A DNA stretch of 23,258 nucleotides. Origin: a virus. The position numbers were made by a program, and so were the translations under genes. A model generated the notes under the pieces. It had not been told where the DNA came from. It worked only from the letters and a program-made list of their open reading frames with translations, and ran no database searches. The stretch covers positions 1-23,258 of IMG/VR virus record IMGVR_UViG_3300022074_000392; one strand, 5' to 3'. Of this stretch, positions 1-8,203 are shown piece after piece (position 1 is the first letter of the stretch; each line of letters begins with the position of its first letter).

Positions 1-373
1 GTTCGAGGTCAGGCCGGGCGTAAAACTCCGGGCTGCGCCGTTCCGATAACTTATTTATGCCACACGCCGCAGAAAAAAACACGCGCCGCTGATCAATGGC
101 GACGCGGGCGAGGATGTCATACACACGCTGATCGGGTCTGGTCTTCTTATCGCGGCCCGATCCAAGCTGGTGGTGGTAGGTCAGCGCGCCGCGATCTCGC
201 TGCTTCCGCAGACGGGCGCTTTTCACTTGCACCCGCATGAAGTCGTTGTCATGCCACGCGACCACATCGATCCCGTCCATCGGCGCATGCCCTGCCTTCC
301 ACCCAAGATCAAGGATCGCGGCGAGCGCTATGTACTCGCCTTGCAGACCCGTCGTTGTGGCGGACGGTGGCAC
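1..373 (-). CDS. PD-(D/E)XK-type nuclease, partial (runs off left edge)
   Basis: The frame is open from a GTG at 373 to the window edge, giving at least 124 residues, so the C-terminus is missing. Visible nuclease motif set: a Glu in LQGEYIALAAI (about residues 10-20), an Asp in APMDGIDVVA (about 31-40), then VQVKSA (about 50-55), matching the E...D...(E/Q)xK layout of the PDDEXK_5-like family. Members of that family are often annotated as group I intron-associated endonucleases; that is family knowledge, not proof here. GTG starts one base after the TAA of the preceding gene, consistent with coupling; the Shine-Dalgarno is weak. The absence of an early ATG makes the gene easy to miss. Alternatives: a Holliday-junction or repair nuclease, or a restriction-like enzyme. 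A group I intron in the capsid gene of the same window makes a homing role worth testing. Confidence 0.75.
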   Translation of the reverse strand, partial: MPPSATTTGLQGEYIALAAILDLGWKAGHAPMDGIDVVAWHDNDFMRVQVKSARLRKQRDRGALTYHHQLGSGRDKKTRPDQRVYDILARVAIDQRRVFFSAACGINKLSERRSPEFYARPDLE

Positions 374-374
374 G

Positions 375-833
375 TTACTGATTTTTGAGGAACGTCACAA
401 AAAAGTAGAGAGCGCCAGCACCGGCAATCAGTATCACCGGCAGCACGGTCCAAAGGATGATGGCGTCTCGCACTTTGGCGCGCCGCTCTAGTTCGTCTTT
501 TTGTATCTGACGCTGCCGGGCGATCTCAGCTTGCAGGCGCTCCCACGCGCCGGGCTTGCCATACAGTTGGAAGATCGACCGCATCTCTTTACGCAGATTA
601 TCAAGTTCCTCTTTGCGGAAAAACTCATCGATGCCTGATTGCTCTGCGCCACTCATCTTGCTGAAGATGCTTTTCTTCTTTCGCGCCGCACCGAAGTTCA
701 GTTCCGCCTCAGCCTTAGCATAGCGCGAGATCGGACCCGAAAGTGACGACAGGTCTTTGCCCGCCTTGATGGAGCCACTGATGGCCCCAGCGGCGCTGCT
801 GATCATGCTGAAAGCTGAGATCGGGTCGATCAT
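375..833 (-). CDS. Phage protein with C-terminal membrane anchor, function unknown
   Basis: Protein of 152 residues. The N-terminus (1-30) is small-residue rich (ISSAAGAISGSIKAG). The middle is charged and probably helical or coiled (about 65-122, rich in E, R, K and Q). It ends with one clear transmembrane segment (about 126-148, ILWTVLPVILIAGAGALYFF) and a short tail. Similar proteins with this layout occur next to small holin-like genes in marine phages, from memory. The ATG overlaps the TAA of the preceding micro-gene (TAATG). A role in lysis (spanin-like) or as a membrane-associated virion protein is possible; I cannot decide between them. Confidence 0.8.
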   Translation of the reverse strand: MIDPISAFSMISSAAGAISGSIKAGKDLSSLSGPISRYAKAEAELNFGAARKKKSIFSKMSGAEQSGIDEFFRKEELDNLRKEMRSIFQLYGKPGAWERLQAEIARQRQIQKDELERRAKVRDAIILWTVLPVILIAGAGALYFFVTFLKNQ

Positions 834-910
834 TATCGCCTCGCCAGCATCACGATTGCGACGACTATCAGCGTGGTCTGTATCAGATCAATCATCGGCA
901 CTTGTATCAC
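833..910 (-). CDS. Tiny transmembrane peptide (25 aa)
   Basis: A 25-codon frame starts with GTG at 910, overlapping the TGA of the upstream gene (GTGA), and ends with TAA at 835-833, overlapping the ATG of the next gene (TAATG). A good Shine-Dalgarno (AGGAG) sits about 8 bases before the GTG, which favours it over the internal ATG at 895. The peptide is one hydrophobic helix (LIQTTLIVVAIVMLARR) with two terminal arginines, a typical single-pass inner-membrane micro-protein. Its place between small membrane proteins suggests a lysis or holin-modulating role, by inference only. Confidence 0.6.
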   Translation of the reverse strand: MIQVPMIDLIQTTLIVVAIVMLARR

Positions 911-1104
911 TTGTAAATCTCCTGCTCTGGGCCCACCTTAACTGGCAGGCACACCGCTGTCACGTCTTGGCCTTGTGCGTGGAGCCGCTTTGCGAAGTAG
1001 ACGCATCGGTCCACGCTCTCGAAAAACATATCGTCGCTGACCTTCCTCTTGTCGTCATTGAGGCCGATCCATACCGTCAGCACAAAGGCGTGGACAATCT
1101 CCAC
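907..1104 (-). CDS. Small conserved phage protein, putative membrane/secreted
   Basis: Protein of 65 residues starting with GTG at 1104, just after the upstream TGA (1108-1106). It begins with a short hydrophobic stretch (about 3-14, IVHAFVLTVWIG), then a charged segment and a region with DRCVYFAKRL (about 33-42). Two cysteines (about 34 and 51) could form a disulfide if exported. Short proteins with this layout (hydrophobic start, then a CVYxA(K/N)RL-like motif) are common beside holin-like genes in marine phages, from memory. The stop overlaps the GTG of the next micro-gene. No enzymatic motif is visible; a lysis accessory role is a guess from context. Confidence 0.75.
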   Translation of the reverse strand: MEIVHAFVLTVWIGLNDDKRKVSDDMFFESVDRCVYFAKRLHAQGQDVTAVCLPVKVGPEQEIYK

Positions 1105-1105
1105 A

Positions 1106-1270
1106 TCAGTCGCGCCCCGTCAGTCGCTTTACCGTCTCAGTTTCCCATATGCGGATTAACACCCAGACGCCAGTGATCAGAGCCACGGCGTTGGGTGCCA
1201 TATCCATCATCGCGGCAGCAGTGCCTGTACCCGCCGCAACATCAACAAAGATTTTCTGCTCTTCGGGCAT
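1106..1270 (-). CDS. Putative holin-like membrane protein
   Basis: Protein of 54 residues (MPEEQKIFVDV...). The ATG at 1270 is fused to the previous stop (TAATG); the frame is open further upstream but this junction decides the start. An N-terminal amphipathic part is followed by one hydrophobic helix (about 25-42, APNAVALITGVWVLIRIW) and a charged end (TETVKRLTGRD). Proteins of this size and layout in tailed phages are usually called holin or holin-like. No endolysin lies in the window, so a lysis role rests on shape and position. Alternative: another small membrane protein of the virion or cell takeover set. Confidence 0.65.
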   Translation of the reverse strand: MPEEQKIFVDVAAGTGTAAAMMDMAPNAVALITGVWVLIRIWETETVKRLTGRD

Positions 1271-1554
1271 TATGGTGTCTCTTGTGCATCCATAGCTTGC
1301 TGATACGCAGTCTTCACACTGTCGCTCCACACGGCATTACAGATGGCTTGCACCTCAGTGCTTTCGCCGCTGATGTCTGTATCGCCCCAAGTGTCGCCTG
1401 ACTTGGTGCTGCATTGCAGCGCATGACGATGAAAGCTGCGGCTAATCTCTACGCCATCTTTCTTGATAACGGTTGCAGTGCGTATTTGCACAGCCTTGTA
1501 GTCGCCGACGACCTCAATCTTGTCTTGTAGTGTTTCTTCTGTAAGCGTTGCCAT
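1270..1554 (-). CDS. Conserved phage protein of unknown function (94 aa)
   Basis: Soluble-looking 94-residue protein with a strong Shine-Dalgarno (AGGAG) before the ATG at 1554. The N-terminal half reads as beta-strands (KIEVVGDYKAVQIRTATVIK, about 12-31) and contains a charged SRSFHRH motif (about 38-44). The C-terminal half is helical (EVQAICNAVWSDSVKTAYQQ, about 67-86). I recognise this as a family repeated in marine phage genomes between tail fibre and lysis genes, but no function is known to me. A structural or fibre-associated role fits the position. The 53-base gap to the fibre gene holds the SD and a short direct repeat (ACTGTCC twice on the plus strand), nothing else. Confidence 0.8.
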   Translation of the reverse strand: MATLTEETLQDKIEVVGDYKAVQIRTATVIKKDGVEISRSFHRHALQCSTKSGDTWGDTDISGESTEVQAICNAVWSDSVKTAYQQAMDAQETP

Positions 1555-1607
1555 TTTTATCTCCTATGCTTGGACTGTCCGACCCTCACTGTCCAGCGGG
1601 GTTATTA

Positions 1608-2591
1608 TTATGCTCTGTAAACAGCAACGAGCCTCAAATCTGCGTTGAGATTAGTTGCTACGCCTGAAGTGGTACCTTGAATGGCTCCACCATCAGCTTG
1701 TTTGTAAAATGCAAGATTTGTTTGATTTTTAAGAGCCAACCATTGCGTATTAGCATCAGAAGTCCAGAACCCACCATTGTAGGTAAAAAAGGCTCCGTAT
1801 TGGTGGTCAATGCTACCGCCAGTGATAACTGTGAATGGCAACCCCCCTACATAGATGTGGTCACCGTTCTCAGTGCCGCTGTTGGCTCGTAAATAAATAG
1901 AACAAACAACTAATGACCCAATTTTTACATAGGTGCCTTGTTGGACGGAATATCCGGGTGATGTAAGCCCCATCTGAAAATGTGGCGTAAACGTGCCAAT
2001 TTCATAATCGTCGAGGATTTCATGAGTTACAGTGCCGCTGGAATTGGCAGTCGCTGAGAAATCAATCCCGTACCCATTATCAAGCACCAAGTTACCGGCT
2101 GAAAGGTCAAGGCCACCGCTGTCAAGGATGCGTAACCGTTCTGAGCCACCCGCCGACAAAATGATATGGTTCGTGCCTGCAATTTGTGAATTTGCACTGG
2201 GAAAACTAAAAGTAGTATTTCCAGAAACACCCGCAGCCCTTTGTATAATCAAGGCATCACTAGACGACGGTTGATTAATGACTGTTTTGGCCGACATGCT
2301 CGTGACGCCGATGCCCACATTTTCTGAACTATCAATTGTGATGGCGTTGGCATTGGCATTGTCATCTATGCCCGGAGATGTAAACGCGCCGCCGACCGTC
2401 GCCGCGCCAGTTACGTCCAGCGCATCAATCGCATCCGTTCCATTCGCGAAAGCGCCAAGCTGCTTAGTCAATTCTCGCATTGAGTTATTGACGGCGCTGG
2501 GAAGCATGCCCTCCGCAATGGAGATGCCGCCGATGTCGGTGTTGTTCCCGGCGGTGGTGCCGTCGTAGTCGGCGATTTTATCTTTCGACAT
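1608..2591 (-). CDS. Tail fibre-like protein B (shared N-terminal domain)
   Basis: Protein of 327 residues. The N-terminal ~45 residues (DYDGTTAGNNTDIGG, then EGMLPSAVNNSMREL) closely match the N-terminus of the upstream fibre, so both probably dock to the same virion site. The middle is repeat-poor beta-structure with short glycine turns, typical of trimeric fibres (LRILDSGGLDLSAGNLVLDN). The C-terminal third (about 190-327) begins YEIGTFTPHFQ and looks like a receptor-binding or head domain seen in phage fibres. It lacks the S74 chaperone present in the upstream gene. The start is coupled by TAATG. Base composition looks more AT-rich than the head genes, common for exchanged fibre tips. Confidence 0.8.
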   Translation of the reverse strand: MSKDKIADYDGTTAGNNTDIGGISIAEGMLPSAVNNSMRELTKQLGAFANGTDAIDALDVTGAATVGGAFTSPGIDDNANANAITIDSSENVGIGVTSMSAKTVINQPSSSDALIIQRAAGVSGNTTFSFPSANSQIAGTNHIILSAGGSERLRILDSGGLDLSAGNLVLDNGYGIDFSATANSSGTVTHEILDDYEIGTFTPHFQMGLTSPGYSVQQGTYVKIGSLVVCSIYLRANSGTENGDHIYVGGLPFTVITGGSIDHQYGAFFTYNGGFWTSDANTQWLALKNQTNLAFYKQADGGAIQGTTSGVATNLNADLRLVAVYRA

Positions 2592-3949
2592 TATGCGTTC
2601 TCCAGTGCGGTCAGTCGTGTTTCAATGTCACCAAGCCGCTGCTCAGTAGCTGCGCCAATAAACGCCAGCAGTTCAGCGTAGCGCACTCCAAGACGGGTGC
2701 GTTCTGTTGCGCCATCTGGTGCTTCGTCGGCTGTCTGATATGTGTCGATGCGGGTGTAAGCGTCCTGCGCCTCAATGCCAGCTTCCTCGTCAGCCTCAAC
2801 AGCCGCCACCTCTGTGCTAGCTTCCCACCAAGTATCGCTGCACCAGAACGCATAGTTGCTTGCGTCTAAGCCAGCGTCAGTCATTGCTGCTTGCACTTCC
2901 TGTGCAATCACACCGGCATGTGTACGGGCTGCATCACCTTTGGCTGCAACTTTGTCGTTCCACTTGAAAGTCTTGAACAGCTTGCTGATAGCTTTTGCTG
3001 CTGTAATTTCGGCAGTGGTCAGGCTGGCAATCTGCTGTTTTTCGTTTTGGTCGGATGTTTGAATTGTGCCGTTGGTAGCAAAAACATCGTCAAATCTAGC
3101 CCCGCCAGCACCTAAATCAATAGTGTTATCACTCTGTGCGCCGCCCCTACGAGGCACAATAACATCTGTTCCGAAAGTCAAACCAGAGTGATTGGTGCTA
3201 GTGCAATCTATACTGAGATTATCACCATCAGTTACTTTAAACTCTGAAATCTTTGCAGTGTCTTTATAGAGTTGTACTATTGTGCCATCACTTGATTTTC
3301 TTACACAAATCAGCGGACCATTACCATCAGCCGTAGCCCACAGACTACCGTTGCCTTTCGCCTCGACGCCTACACTTTGATAATTCGTGGCGGTCTTGCC
3401 CACCATTAATATGCCGCTGCTGTCGATGGTCATGCGGGTTGCTGCGGCGGTACCCACTGTCAGTTTCTGTGTGCTTTGATTGTAATTTAAATAACCGTCA
3501 TATTCTCCGCTTCCAGACGTAGCGTCAGAAAAGTACAAACTGCCCGATGACGACGCACCGCTGCGAATTGTAATGCCAGCATGATCTGTATCTGCAACAG
3601 TTAAGGTGTCGGCGTAATCAGCAAACCCTTCTGTAGTCGTGCCAATCATTACATTGCCCGACGCAATAATCGTATCGCCAGTACCATCAGGGTCTAGCGT
3701 GATGTCACCATTCGTGTCAGTGCTTGAGATGGTGTTGCCGTCGATGCGTATGTTGTCGACGTTAAGCTGATCTGCCGCTGGCGTCTCAAGCGCCACCGCG
3801 CCGGTGCTGACGTTCTTCAGGTCGGTCATGATTTCACGCAGCGCGTTATTGATCCCACTCGCGGCGCAGCCTTCGGATATGTCAACCGACTGCACGTCGG
3901 TGTTGTTGCCGGACGTTGCGTCGTAATCGCGGATCGAGTTTTTGGCCAT
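2591..3949 (-). CDS. Tail fibre/spike protein A with C-terminal S74 intramolecular chaperone
   Basis: Protein of 452 residues. Residues 1-45 form the docking domain shared with the downstream fibre. Residues ~60-290 are beta-rich fibre shaft with GxIxLDPDGTGD-like and (L)MVGKTxTNY turns typical of marine phage fibres. From about 299 the S74 chaperone begins: Ser299-Asp300 ... Lys304 (consensus SDxxxK), then RTHAGVIAQEV (342-352), followed by a C-terminal helix ending RLGDIETRLTALENA that would trimerise. In characterised S74 proteins the chaperone drives trimer folding and cuts itself off at that serine; here this is inferred. SD (AAGGA) precedes the ATG; a 34-base gap separates it from the upstream gene. 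Confidence 0.85.
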   Translation of the reverse strand: MAKNSIRDYDATSGNNTDVQSVDISEGCAASGINNALREIMTDLKNVSTGAVALETPAADQLNVDNIRIDGNTISSTDTNGDITLDPDGTGDTIIASGNVMIGTTTEGFADYADTLTVADTDHAGITIRSGASSSGSLYFSDATSGSGEYDGYLNYNQSTQKLTVGTAAATRMTIDSSGILMVGKTATNYQSVGVEAKGNGSLWATADGNGPLICVRKSSDGTIVQLYKDTAKISEFKVTDGDNLSIDCTSTNHSGLTFGTDVIVPRRGGAQSDNTIDLGAGGARFDDVFATNGTIQTSDQNEKQQIASLTTAEITAAKAISKLFKTFKWNDKVAAKGDAARTHAGVIAQEVQAAMTDAGLDASNYAFWCSDTWWEASTEVAAVEADEEAGIEAQDAYTRIDTYQTADEAPDGATERTRLGVRYAELLAFIGAATEQRLGDIETRLTALENA

Positions 3950-3983
3950 CAGGTTGTTCCTTCGTTATCGTGCGTGCAGTTTA

Positions 3984-6047
3984 TCACATATCGAATGGGT
4001 TGGTTACACCCTGTGGGGCAGAAGGCGCAGACGGCGCATCCGGCGACGGCTCAGACGGGATACCCGGCCCCGACATACTGTCCCTAGCCATAGACATGCC
4101 GACGCCAGAGGCGTTGTTCAAGGCGTTTGCAACGAGAATAAGGTTTCTCTCGTTGAAGGCCCCCTGTCCTTTGCCGACAGCAATGTCCAGAAGCATGTCA
4201 ACCGAACCCTCATTAGTCATTACGTCCGCCAGCTTCCTGACGTTAGCATTTGAAAGTTGCCTGCTTGTCGCGTCCGAAAGAGCGCCCAAAACTCGCCACG
4301 GCGCTGCCGCAAACTGCAACAGTCCCGGCGCACCCAAGCTACCGACAAGTTCTTTGGCGCTTTCTTTCGCCGCAGTGTCTGAGCCGGTATATATGGCCCT
4401 AGACGCACCCTCCATAACGGTCAGAAGGTTTTCCATAGCCTTCATCTGATCGGGGCTTAATGCAGCTTGCAGGCGCTTGTAACCATCACCCGCGCCAAAC
4501 TGAGACCAGAACCGGGCTTGCGGCATCGCGCCGCGCAAGTCCGGCCTTCCCAACTCGCCTATACGGGGCTTGGACGCCTTCTCCCAGCTTTGCTCAAGAG
4601 CGCCCCGGACAAAGTTGTTCCATATATCCTGCCCACCATCAACCTTTAGAATGTTGTCTCGCGCGGCCTTGATTGCTGACGGGCTGGAATTGGTTAAAAA
4701 CCTCGCTCCCATAAATTCAAAATCTTTGTTTGTCGCCTTTGCCAGCGTCGGCAAGAGGCCGCCCTCAACATCATCGATGGGGCGGCTCAAGTCGCCCCAG
4801 ATTTTTCGTGCTGCGGCATACTCTGGGACTTGCCCATCCATTTCTTTAAGCAGGTTCCCCTGAACCTCTTTCAAGCGCATCGCCTCTTTGTTTCTGCCCG
4901 CCCTGCTGGCCGCGCCAATAAAGTCGTCCAGCAGTTCTTTTACGTTGTCCTGAACATACTCAAGGCTGACGCCTTCTTTTGACTTGTACCCAATGACCTT
5001 GCCCTCTTTGTTCGTCACTGGGTCGGCAATGTACTTAAGAGCCTGACGGAACTTGCCAGCAAGCCGAGGGTTTTTGTTAATTGCTTGCTCAAGGGACTTA
5101 ATTGTCCCGCTCACATCTATTGATGCACCCGCCTCAAACGCATCATCATAGGCTGGCTTGCCAGCACGCGCCCTAGCCATCGCCAAGTCAACCATAGACT
5201 GTTCGGCGGCCCCCGACATTTCCGCTCCTGCGGCCTCTCTGGACGTGAAAGTGGGGCCAATGTCTTCAAGACCCTGCGACAAAGCCCGACCAACCTCTGC
5301 CCCACGCTCCGCCGCAAACCGAGACATTGTCTCCCCGGTCCTTGGGTCGCCAGCTAAAGTCTTCTGCACAGCAATCATGTCGGCGTTGTTGGTCAATTCG
5401 GCAGCGCTGATCTTGATGTTTGTGCCATATGTCTTGTTGACCGCATCAAGGGTTCCCTGCAAAGCCTGAGACGCACTTTGACGGCCCTGATCCATAGCCG
5501 TTTTAAATTGTTTCGCCGCCGCAGTTACTGCGGCGCGGGTTAGCCCCTTGCCTATCAACATGCCAGCCAAAGACGCCGCCAAGTCAACGCCGCCTTCAAA
5601 TACAATCCGCCCCGCACTTACTTCCTGACCTGCGAGACCCTTTGCTATGTATTCCTTAGCAGCCTGACCAGTCATAGCGCCAGCAGTGCCGCCAACGGCT
5701 ATTCCCGCAGGCCCAAACGGGATGGAGGCAATACCGCCAACTGTCCCGCCGACAGCAGGGAACGACGGCCCTAAACCTTTTAAAAACCCACGCAAGGGTC
5801 CGGGTGAGACCGCCTGCGGTGGCAGGCCGGTGCCGGGCCTAGAGTATGCAATCTGTCCCTGTTGTATGCCAAACCTGTCTAGGGGTATACCCATTTGCTG
5901 CGAGTAGTAGCGCATCCGCGCGCGGGGGTCTTGGATAAGAGACGCGGCAGCGACGGTGCCGGGAGACGCGGCACGCTCAGTCCCCGTCTCAATTACTGGG
6001 ACACCCGACCCGGTCAACAAATTAAAAGGGCTTACAGCGTTGCTCAT
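3984..6047 (-). CDS. Large internal virion / DNA-ejection-like protein (687 aa)
   Basis: The ATG at 6047 overlaps the upstream TGA (ATGA) and has AGGAG eight bases before it; an upstream ATG at 6068 lacks this. Residues ~90-170 hold a glycine/alanine hydrophobic stretch (VGGTVGGIASIPFGPAG, AGIAVGGTAGAMTGQAAK, SLAGMLIGKGLTRAAVTAA), which resembles membrane-active segments of ejection proteins. The rest (200-690) is mostly helical and charged, with no enzyme motif seen. The Pro/Ser-rich C-terminus (PGIPSEPSPDAPSAPSAP) is low complexity. It is the third of three consecutive large genes, a layout like P22 gp7/gp20/gp16. The role of passing the cell envelope during DNA entry is inferred from size, composition and order. 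Confidence 0.6.
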   Translation of the reverse strand: MSNAVSPFNLLTGSGVPVIETGTERAASPGTVAAASLIQDPRARMRYYSQQMGIPLDRFGIQQGQIAYSRPGTGLPPQAVSPGPLRGFLKGLGPSFPAVGGTVGGIASIPFGPAGIAVGGTAGAMTGQAAKEYIAKGLAGQEVSAGRIVFEGGVDLAASLAGMLIGKGLTRAAVTAAAKQFKTAMDQGRQSASQALQGTLDAVNKTYGTNIKISAAELTNNADMIAVQKTLAGDPRTGETMSRFAAERGAEVGRALSQGLEDIGPTFTSREAAGAEMSGAAEQSMVDLAMARARAGKPAYDDAFEAGASIDVSGTIKSLEQAINKNPRLAGKFRQALKYIADPVTNKEGKVIGYKSKEGVSLEYVQDNVKELLDDFIGAASRAGRNKEAMRLKEVQGNLLKEMDGQVPEYAAARKIWGDLSRPIDDVEGGLLPTLAKATNKDFEFMGARFLTNSSPSAIKAARDNILKVDGGQDIWNNFVRGALEQSWEKASKPRIGELGRPDLRGAMPQARFWSQFGAGDGYKRLQAALSPDQMKAMENLLTVMEGASRAIYTGSDTAAKESAKELVGSLGAPGLLQFAAAPWRVLGALSDATSRQLSNANVRKLADVMTNEGSVDMLLDIAVGKGQGAFNERNLILVANALNNASGVGMSMARDSMSGPGIPSEPSPDAPSAPSAPQGVTNPFDM

Positions 6048-7441
6048 GATCTTGGCTCCTTGCTCCACATATCAATCGCCGTGGCTTCGTCTACGCCCTG
6101 CCCTACAAGTGAATTGACGTACTCGTGTATGTAGAGAGTTTTGCGCCCCCTCTTGATTGAAATTGGGTAGGTCTTTGCATCTGCTGCGGTGATTTTGTTT
6201 TCCTTCAAAATCTTTTCCGACCTGAACTTTGCCGCAGTCAACGTGCCAGTCATGTTGCGGAGTTTCACCTCATACTGAATAGGGCTGTCTCCACCAAACG
6301 GGTTGTTGGCCGTACCGGCGAAAGGTATCCAAGCCTTAGCCCTTGCGTATTCTCCCTGCGAAACAGCAGCGCCAGAAAGCCTGAGAAGCTGCTCTGAGAA
6401 TGTTTGAGCCGCACTTGCCATAAACTGATTGTACTCCATAGCCGCTTCGACGTCCTCAATAGATGGTTCAAACCCCATCTTCGACGCAATGTTTGTCGTG
6501 ATGTTCTGCCACCGCCCCGGCGTTGTCAAAAATTCTGGCTGAAAGTTGGCGGCGGCTTGATCAAGCGTCGCAAGCGTTGCGTCAATTTCGGCGATTGCAG
6601 TCTGCTGGTCTTTTATCACGCCTTTTTGAAGCGCCCCAGTTCCGTCTGTTACGCCCGTTGTGATGGTCGTCTCGCCCGTTGGGCTTGTCGTTATTTGCAT
6701 ACCCGGCGTTAGCCTTGGCAGCTTTGGGTCGCCAATCGACATTAGCCTGAACCCGCCGGGGGCGGTCGGATCGGCAACCGAAATGTTTTGCTGCGTTGCG
6801 CCGGGCATACCCTCAACGCCCGTCTGAACAAAAGTCGGCTTCTGAGGCGTCACAGGCGCACCCGGCAGAGGAATAAAGGTTGCGCGCCCGAAAACGTCTT
6901 GACCCATAGTGCCGGTCACGCCGCCCGAAGTTATCGTCTGCGGCTTCTCTGGCGCGCCAGCCGGACCGTAGTCAATGTCATATTTTTGGGTTGCAGGGTT
7001 GAACGCTTTGAGACGCATAGTTCTTGAGGCAGGGTCGTATATCTGCTTGGTTTCTGGGGGTTTGCCAGAGCGCTCAAATGCAGCCTTGGCCGCTGCTGTG
7101 GGATCAAGTTGCGCGTATAAAGACGGAAGAGCAGATGGCTTCGCAATAGCTATCTGGCCCATAATCTGAGACCGCCTGCGGGCCTCTGCCGCCTCAGTGC
7201 CTAGCTTTGCAAGGTTTGCCTCGGCAGTCTTAAATTGCAAGTCTTCAAGTTTTTTTGCTTGCCGCGCCTTCAGGGCGGCGTCATACGCCTGCACGCCCAT
7301 AGCGCCAGCGCGGCCAATAGTTTGGCCAAGAGATGTTGGCTGAAGGCTTGGGCCTCCCGCCTCCAAAAGCCCCATCGCCATAGCTAAATTGGCGCGGGTT
7401 CTTGGGTCGTCCATACCTGTACCGAGAAGACCTTTAATCAT
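6044..7441 (-). CDS. Internal virion / ejection-like protein (465 aa)
   Basis: Starts MIKGLLGTGMDDPRTRANLAM with an AGGGG Shine-Dalgarno six bases before ATG 7441. Residues 1-95 are helical (MAMGLLEAGGPSLQP, then a coil rich in K, A, E and Q: AKKLEDLQFKTAEANLAKLG). Residues ~130-270 are Pro/Gly/Thr-rich with beta character (PGMQITTSPTGETTITTG). The C-terminal ~180 residues are helical again (EDVEAAMEYNQFMASAAQTF). The N-terminal pattern is familiar from marine phage genes just after tail adaptor genes and usually carries no function name. I place it as a virion protein by position between two similar large proteins. The last four bases overlap the next gene. Confidence 0.6.
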   Translation of the reverse strand: MIKGLLGTGMDDPRTRANLAMAMGLLEAGGPSLQPTSLGQTIGRAGAMGVQAYDAALKARQAKKLEDLQFKTAEANLAKLGTEAAEARRRSQIMGQIAIAKPSALPSLYAQLDPTAAAKAAFERSGKPPETKQIYDPASRTMRLKAFNPATQKYDIDYGPAGAPEKPQTITSGGVTGTMGQDVFGRATFIPLPGAPVTPQKPTFVQTGVEGMPGATQQNISVADPTAPGGFRLMSIGDPKLPRLTPGMQITTSPTGETTITTGVTDGTGALQKGVIKDQQTAIAEIDATLATLDQAAANFQPEFLTTPGRWQNITTNIASKMGFEPSIEDVEAAMEYNQFMASAAQTFSEQLLRLSGAAVSQGEYARAKAWIPFAGTANNPFGGDSPIQYEVKLRNMTGTLTAAKFRSEKILKENKITAADAKTYPISIKRGRKTLYIHEYVNSLVGQGVDEATAIDMWSKEPRS

Positions 7442-7450
7442 AGTAATCCC

Positions 7451-8203
7451 CTAAAGAAGCCCCAGAAGGCCGCCACCGATTGCAAAGGCCGGGTTCACCG
7501 CAGCGCCCGGACCTGCCATCATCTGACCTATTTGAGCGCCACCTAAAGCGCCGCCAAGAGCAGACGCCGCAGGCTGACGGAATACTGGCTGCATTGATTG
7601 GCCGCCAATCGTGCCACCCCTAACCGTTGCCATATAGTCCGCCAGAGCCGCGCGCGGTGCCTCCTGCTCGAACTGATACCGCTGCATGCTGGACGCAAGT
7701 TCTGCCTGATCCTGCGCCTCGCGGGCTGCGCCGACCTGCGCCAGCGTCTGAAGGTCAGCCTGACCAAACTGGCGTGCGCCGGGTGCCTGTGCGATTGCGG
7801 CCTGCTGCGCCTGATACGCCATCGGCGCAAGTGCTTGGGTCATTGCAGCCTGCTGGTAGCCTGAGCCGTAGCGCCCGGCCTTTGATGCCTCGGCCTGCAC
7901 CGCCTCAATGGCTGGCCTGAACGCCGCCGCCATCAGTGGGTTTGTGCCGGTCAGGTTCTGCATCACTACGTCCTGAACCGCGCCGATAAAGGGCGAGCCG
8001 GTGATTGCCTGCTGCCGCAAGCCGCCCAGTGCCATCTCGCTCTCTGGCGAGAAGCCAACCGTTGTCGCGCCGGGGTAGAACTGCTGCGGCGAGCCGTACA
8101 TCTCTTTGGCCTCAGAAAGGCCAAACTCCAGAAACGGCTTCGCGTACTCTGGCGGCTCCGTCTGGCTCATCACCGTCCTTGTCGTGCTTCCGCCTTTACT
8201 CAT
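7451..8203 (-). CDS. Virion-associated Ala/Gln-rich protein (250 aa), ejection-like
   Basis: The ATG at 8203 sits inside the last codons of the upstream gene (8-base overlap); a GTG three bases earlier is also possible. The N-terminus (TTRTVMSQTEPPEYAKPFLE, then FGLSEAKEMY) matches a layout common in phage proteins placed just after tail connector genes. The middle is extremely Ala/Gln-rich helix (about 100-185: QALAPMAYQAQQAAIAQAPG). The C-terminus is a Gly/Ala/Leu hydrophobic patch (SALGGALGGAQIGQMMAGPG; FAIGGGLLGLL), which could insert in a membrane. Composition and position suit the smallest member of an ejection-protein trio. No catalytic motif is visible. Confidence 0.65.
   Translation of the reverse strand: MSKGGSTTRTVMSQTEPPEYAKPFLEFGLSEAKEMYGSPQQFYPGATTVGFSPESEMALGGLRQQAITGSPFIGAVQDVVMQNLTGTNPLMAAAFRPAIEAVQAEASKAGRYGSGYQQAAMTQALAPMAYQAQQAAIAQAPGARQFGQADLQTLAQVGAAREAQDQAELASSMQRYQFEQEAPRAALADYMATVRGGTIGGQSMQPVFRQPAASALGGALGGAQIGQMMAGPGAAVNPAFAIGGGLLGLL

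Noticed and set aside
170-491. Two overlapping plus-strand frames near the left edge
   Set aside because: They lie opposite the nuclease and membrane-protein genes, have no Shine-Dalgarno and resemble no protein family; the minus-strand frame has the conserved nuclease pattern.
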